A stretch of DNA of 5,751 nt from an uncultured Collinsella sp. (GTDB lineage Bacteria; Actinomycetota; Coriobacteriia; Coriobacteriales; Coriobacteriaceae): assembly GCA_900757285.1 (NCBI GenBank), contig CAAENI010000283.1, positions 1-5,751 on the forward strand, written 5' to 3'. Within the stretch, counting starts at the first letter, position 1; every line of letters begins with the position of its first letter. The position numbers were made by a program, and so were the translations under genes. Shown here one piece after another: positions 4,821 to 5,751 of the stretch. The notes beneath the pieces are model-generated. The model saw nothing but the letters and a program-made list of their open reading frames with translations. It was not told where the DNA came from and made no database searches.

Positions 4821-5270
4821 ATGCAGCAGAACGACGAGACACGTTTCGAGGACTTTGTCGGACTGATCAGCGGGCTCTACAAGGAGATTCAGCGCATTAA
4901 GACATCCGAGGGCGCAAGGCTGGGCCTCAAGGGCTCCGACGTTATGTGCCTTTACTATCTTGAGCGCAGCAAGGACGGCCTGACTGGTGCTGACCTGGCT
5001 CGCATGGCAGGCGTGACCCGCGCCGCCGTCTCGCGTACGCTCGCGCATCTGGAGGAGGGCGGCTACGTCGAGGTCGACGATTCGGGCGATGCCGCCGTTA
5101 AGTATCGTGCTCCGGTGCGCCTGACCGCTCTGGGTGGCGAGAGCATGAGCGAGGCCGACCGCATCATCCACGAAGTGCTCGATACCACCGGTAAGGCTAT
5201 GGGTGTGGAGCAGCGCGAGCAGATGTATGCGTCGCTGCGCACGATTCTCAACACCCTGCGCGAGCTGTAG
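4821..5270 (+). CDS. MarR-family transcriptional regulator
   Basis: A winged helix-turn-helix repressor of 149 residues that binds palindromic DNA as a dimer. The N-terminal helix (about 8-30) and C-terminal helices (about 109-148) would form the dimer interface. The HTH spans residues 54-83 (LTGADLARMAGVTRAAVSRT followed by a recognition-helix end and GGYV), and the wing follows at 84-103 with VRLTALG, the usual MarR ending. No cysteine pair typical of OhrR-type peroxide sensors is placed in the first helix; C43 is the only cysteine. The ATG at 4821 is preferred because the protein then begins like other family members; the ribosome site (AGGCGG, 9 nt upstream) is weak. An in-frame ATG at 4776 would add 15 residues and cannot be excluded. 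The ligand is unknown. The next gene is degV-like, 119 bp downstream, possibly a lipid-related context. Confidence 0.9.
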   Translation: MQQNDETRFEDFVGLISGLYKEIQRIKTSEGARLGLKGSDVMCLYYLERSKDGLTGADLARMAGVTRAAVSRTLAHLEEGGYVEVDDSGDAAVKYRAPVRLTALGGESMSEADRIIHEVLDTTGKAMGVEQREQMYASLRTILNTLREL

Positions 5271-5389
5271 GGCCGCCAAGGCTTTTGCTTCCAATTAACA
5301 ACTGCATAGTCCTGTTTGAGTGCGTATACCGTGCCGGGGCCTTGCTGTCAAAATTCCCTGCGCGGGACCTGCGCAAGAAAGGATTCGCT
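5271..5389. other. Gap between the MarR and DegV genes
   Basis: No gene or strong terminator is seen. TTAACA (5295-5300) resembles a -35 box and TATACC (5325-5330) a -10 box, but their spacing is too wide to form one promoter. A small hairpin TCCC-TGCGC-GGGA (5355-5367) and a direct repeat CCTGCGC (5357-5363 and 5368-5374) lie just before the DegV ribosome site. Co-transcription of marR and degV remains possible. Confidence 0.4.
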
Positions 5390-5751
5390 ATGTCCGTCCG
5401 CATTATTACCGATTCCGCAAGCGATATGTCGCCGGCCGAGCACCCGGCACTGGCCGTTTTGCCGCTGTCCGTCACCTTTGGCACCGATGTGTACATGGAT
5501 GGCATCGATATCGATCACCAACGCTTTTACGAGATGCTCGTGGAGCGCGATGAGCTGCCCAAGACCGGCCAGGTCAACCCGTACGCGTTTTCGCAGGCGA
5601 TTGCCAAGGTTCGTGAAGCCGGCGATGAGGCTGTGATTATTACCGTGGGCGATAAGCTATCAGGCACCAATCAGAGTGCCCGTACCGCACTTGCCGAGGC
5701 GCCAGGTGGCGACGTGTTCGTGGTAGACAGCAACAACGTCACCCTGGGCGA
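5390..5751 (+). CDS. DegV family protein, N-terminal part (runs off window)
   Basis: The first 120 residues of a DegV/FakB-type protein, a cytosolic family that binds a fatty acid; in Firmicutes members present it to the kinase FakA for phosphorylation. Full members are about 280 residues. Visible family marks are the first strand VRIITDSASDMS (3-14), PLSVTFG (25-31), the YMDGIDI-x5-FYEML stretch (35-50), LPKTGQVNP (56-64), the LSGTNQSA block (90-97) that contributes to the ligand head-group pocket, and VFVVDSNNVTLG (109-120). The start has a good ribosome site, AGAAAGGA (5376-5383), 6 nt upstream. The usual PxTSQPxP motif reads PKTGQVNP here, with Gly in place of Ser, which may alter the carboxylate contact. 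No fatty-acid kinase partner is in view. Family call is firm, the exact ligand unknown. Confidence 0.92.
   Translation, partial: MSVRIITDSASDMSPAEHPALAVLPLSVTFGTDVYMDGIDIDHQRFYEMLVERDELPKTGQVNPYAFSQAIAKVREAGDEAVIITVGDKLSGTNQSARTALAEAPGGDVFVVDSNNVTLG

Overview
The window looks like chromosomal DNA of a GC-rich gut anaerobe of the Coriobacteriia, most likely Collinsella or a close relative. This rests on strong G/C bias at third codon positions, purine-rich Shine-Dalgarno sites, a PEP carboxykinase of the ATP type, and short intergenic repeats built on GGGGACA and CCACCACAAAGG that I associate with this group. The genus is an inference from memory, not a search result.

Layout, left to right: (1) 1-29, the probable start of a divergent gene on the minus strand, followed by a 180-bp control region. 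(2) 212-1783 (+), an LctP/LldP-family lactate permease. (3) 1784-2034, a gene-free stretch holding two tandem 54-bp palindromic repeat units and then a perfect 16-bp palindrome in front of the next gene. (4) 2035-3705 (+), ATP-dependent PEP carboxykinase (pckA), closed by an intrinsic terminator at 3725-3761. (5) 3760-3932, a candidate promoter and a roughly 100-nt structured leader or small RNA ending in a second intrinsic terminator. (6) 3933-4652 (+), a solo B3/B4-domain protein related to the editing domain of phenylalanyl-tRNA synthetase beta, closed by a third terminator that is an inverted relative of the first. (7) 4821-5270 (+), a MarR-family regulator with an operator-like inverted repeat upstream. 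(8) 5390 to the window end (+), the N-terminal part of a DegV-family fatty-acid-binding protein.

How the genes work together: the permease and PEP carboxykinase both belong to the C3/C4 acid part of central metabolism. Lactate enters through the permease, and the carboxykinase interconverts oxaloacetate and PEP; in anaerobic gut bacteria it often runs in the CO2-fixing, ATP-forming direction. Terminators and long gaps separate the genes, so most are probably independent transcription units. The B3/B4 protein is probably linked to translation quality control, and MarR plus DegV could belong to lipid or stress physiology; these links are inferred. All intact genes look ordinary. The least explained parts are the non-coding segments: the 3795-3912 RNA structure, the tandem palindromic unit at 1784-1890, and the shared terminator repeat.
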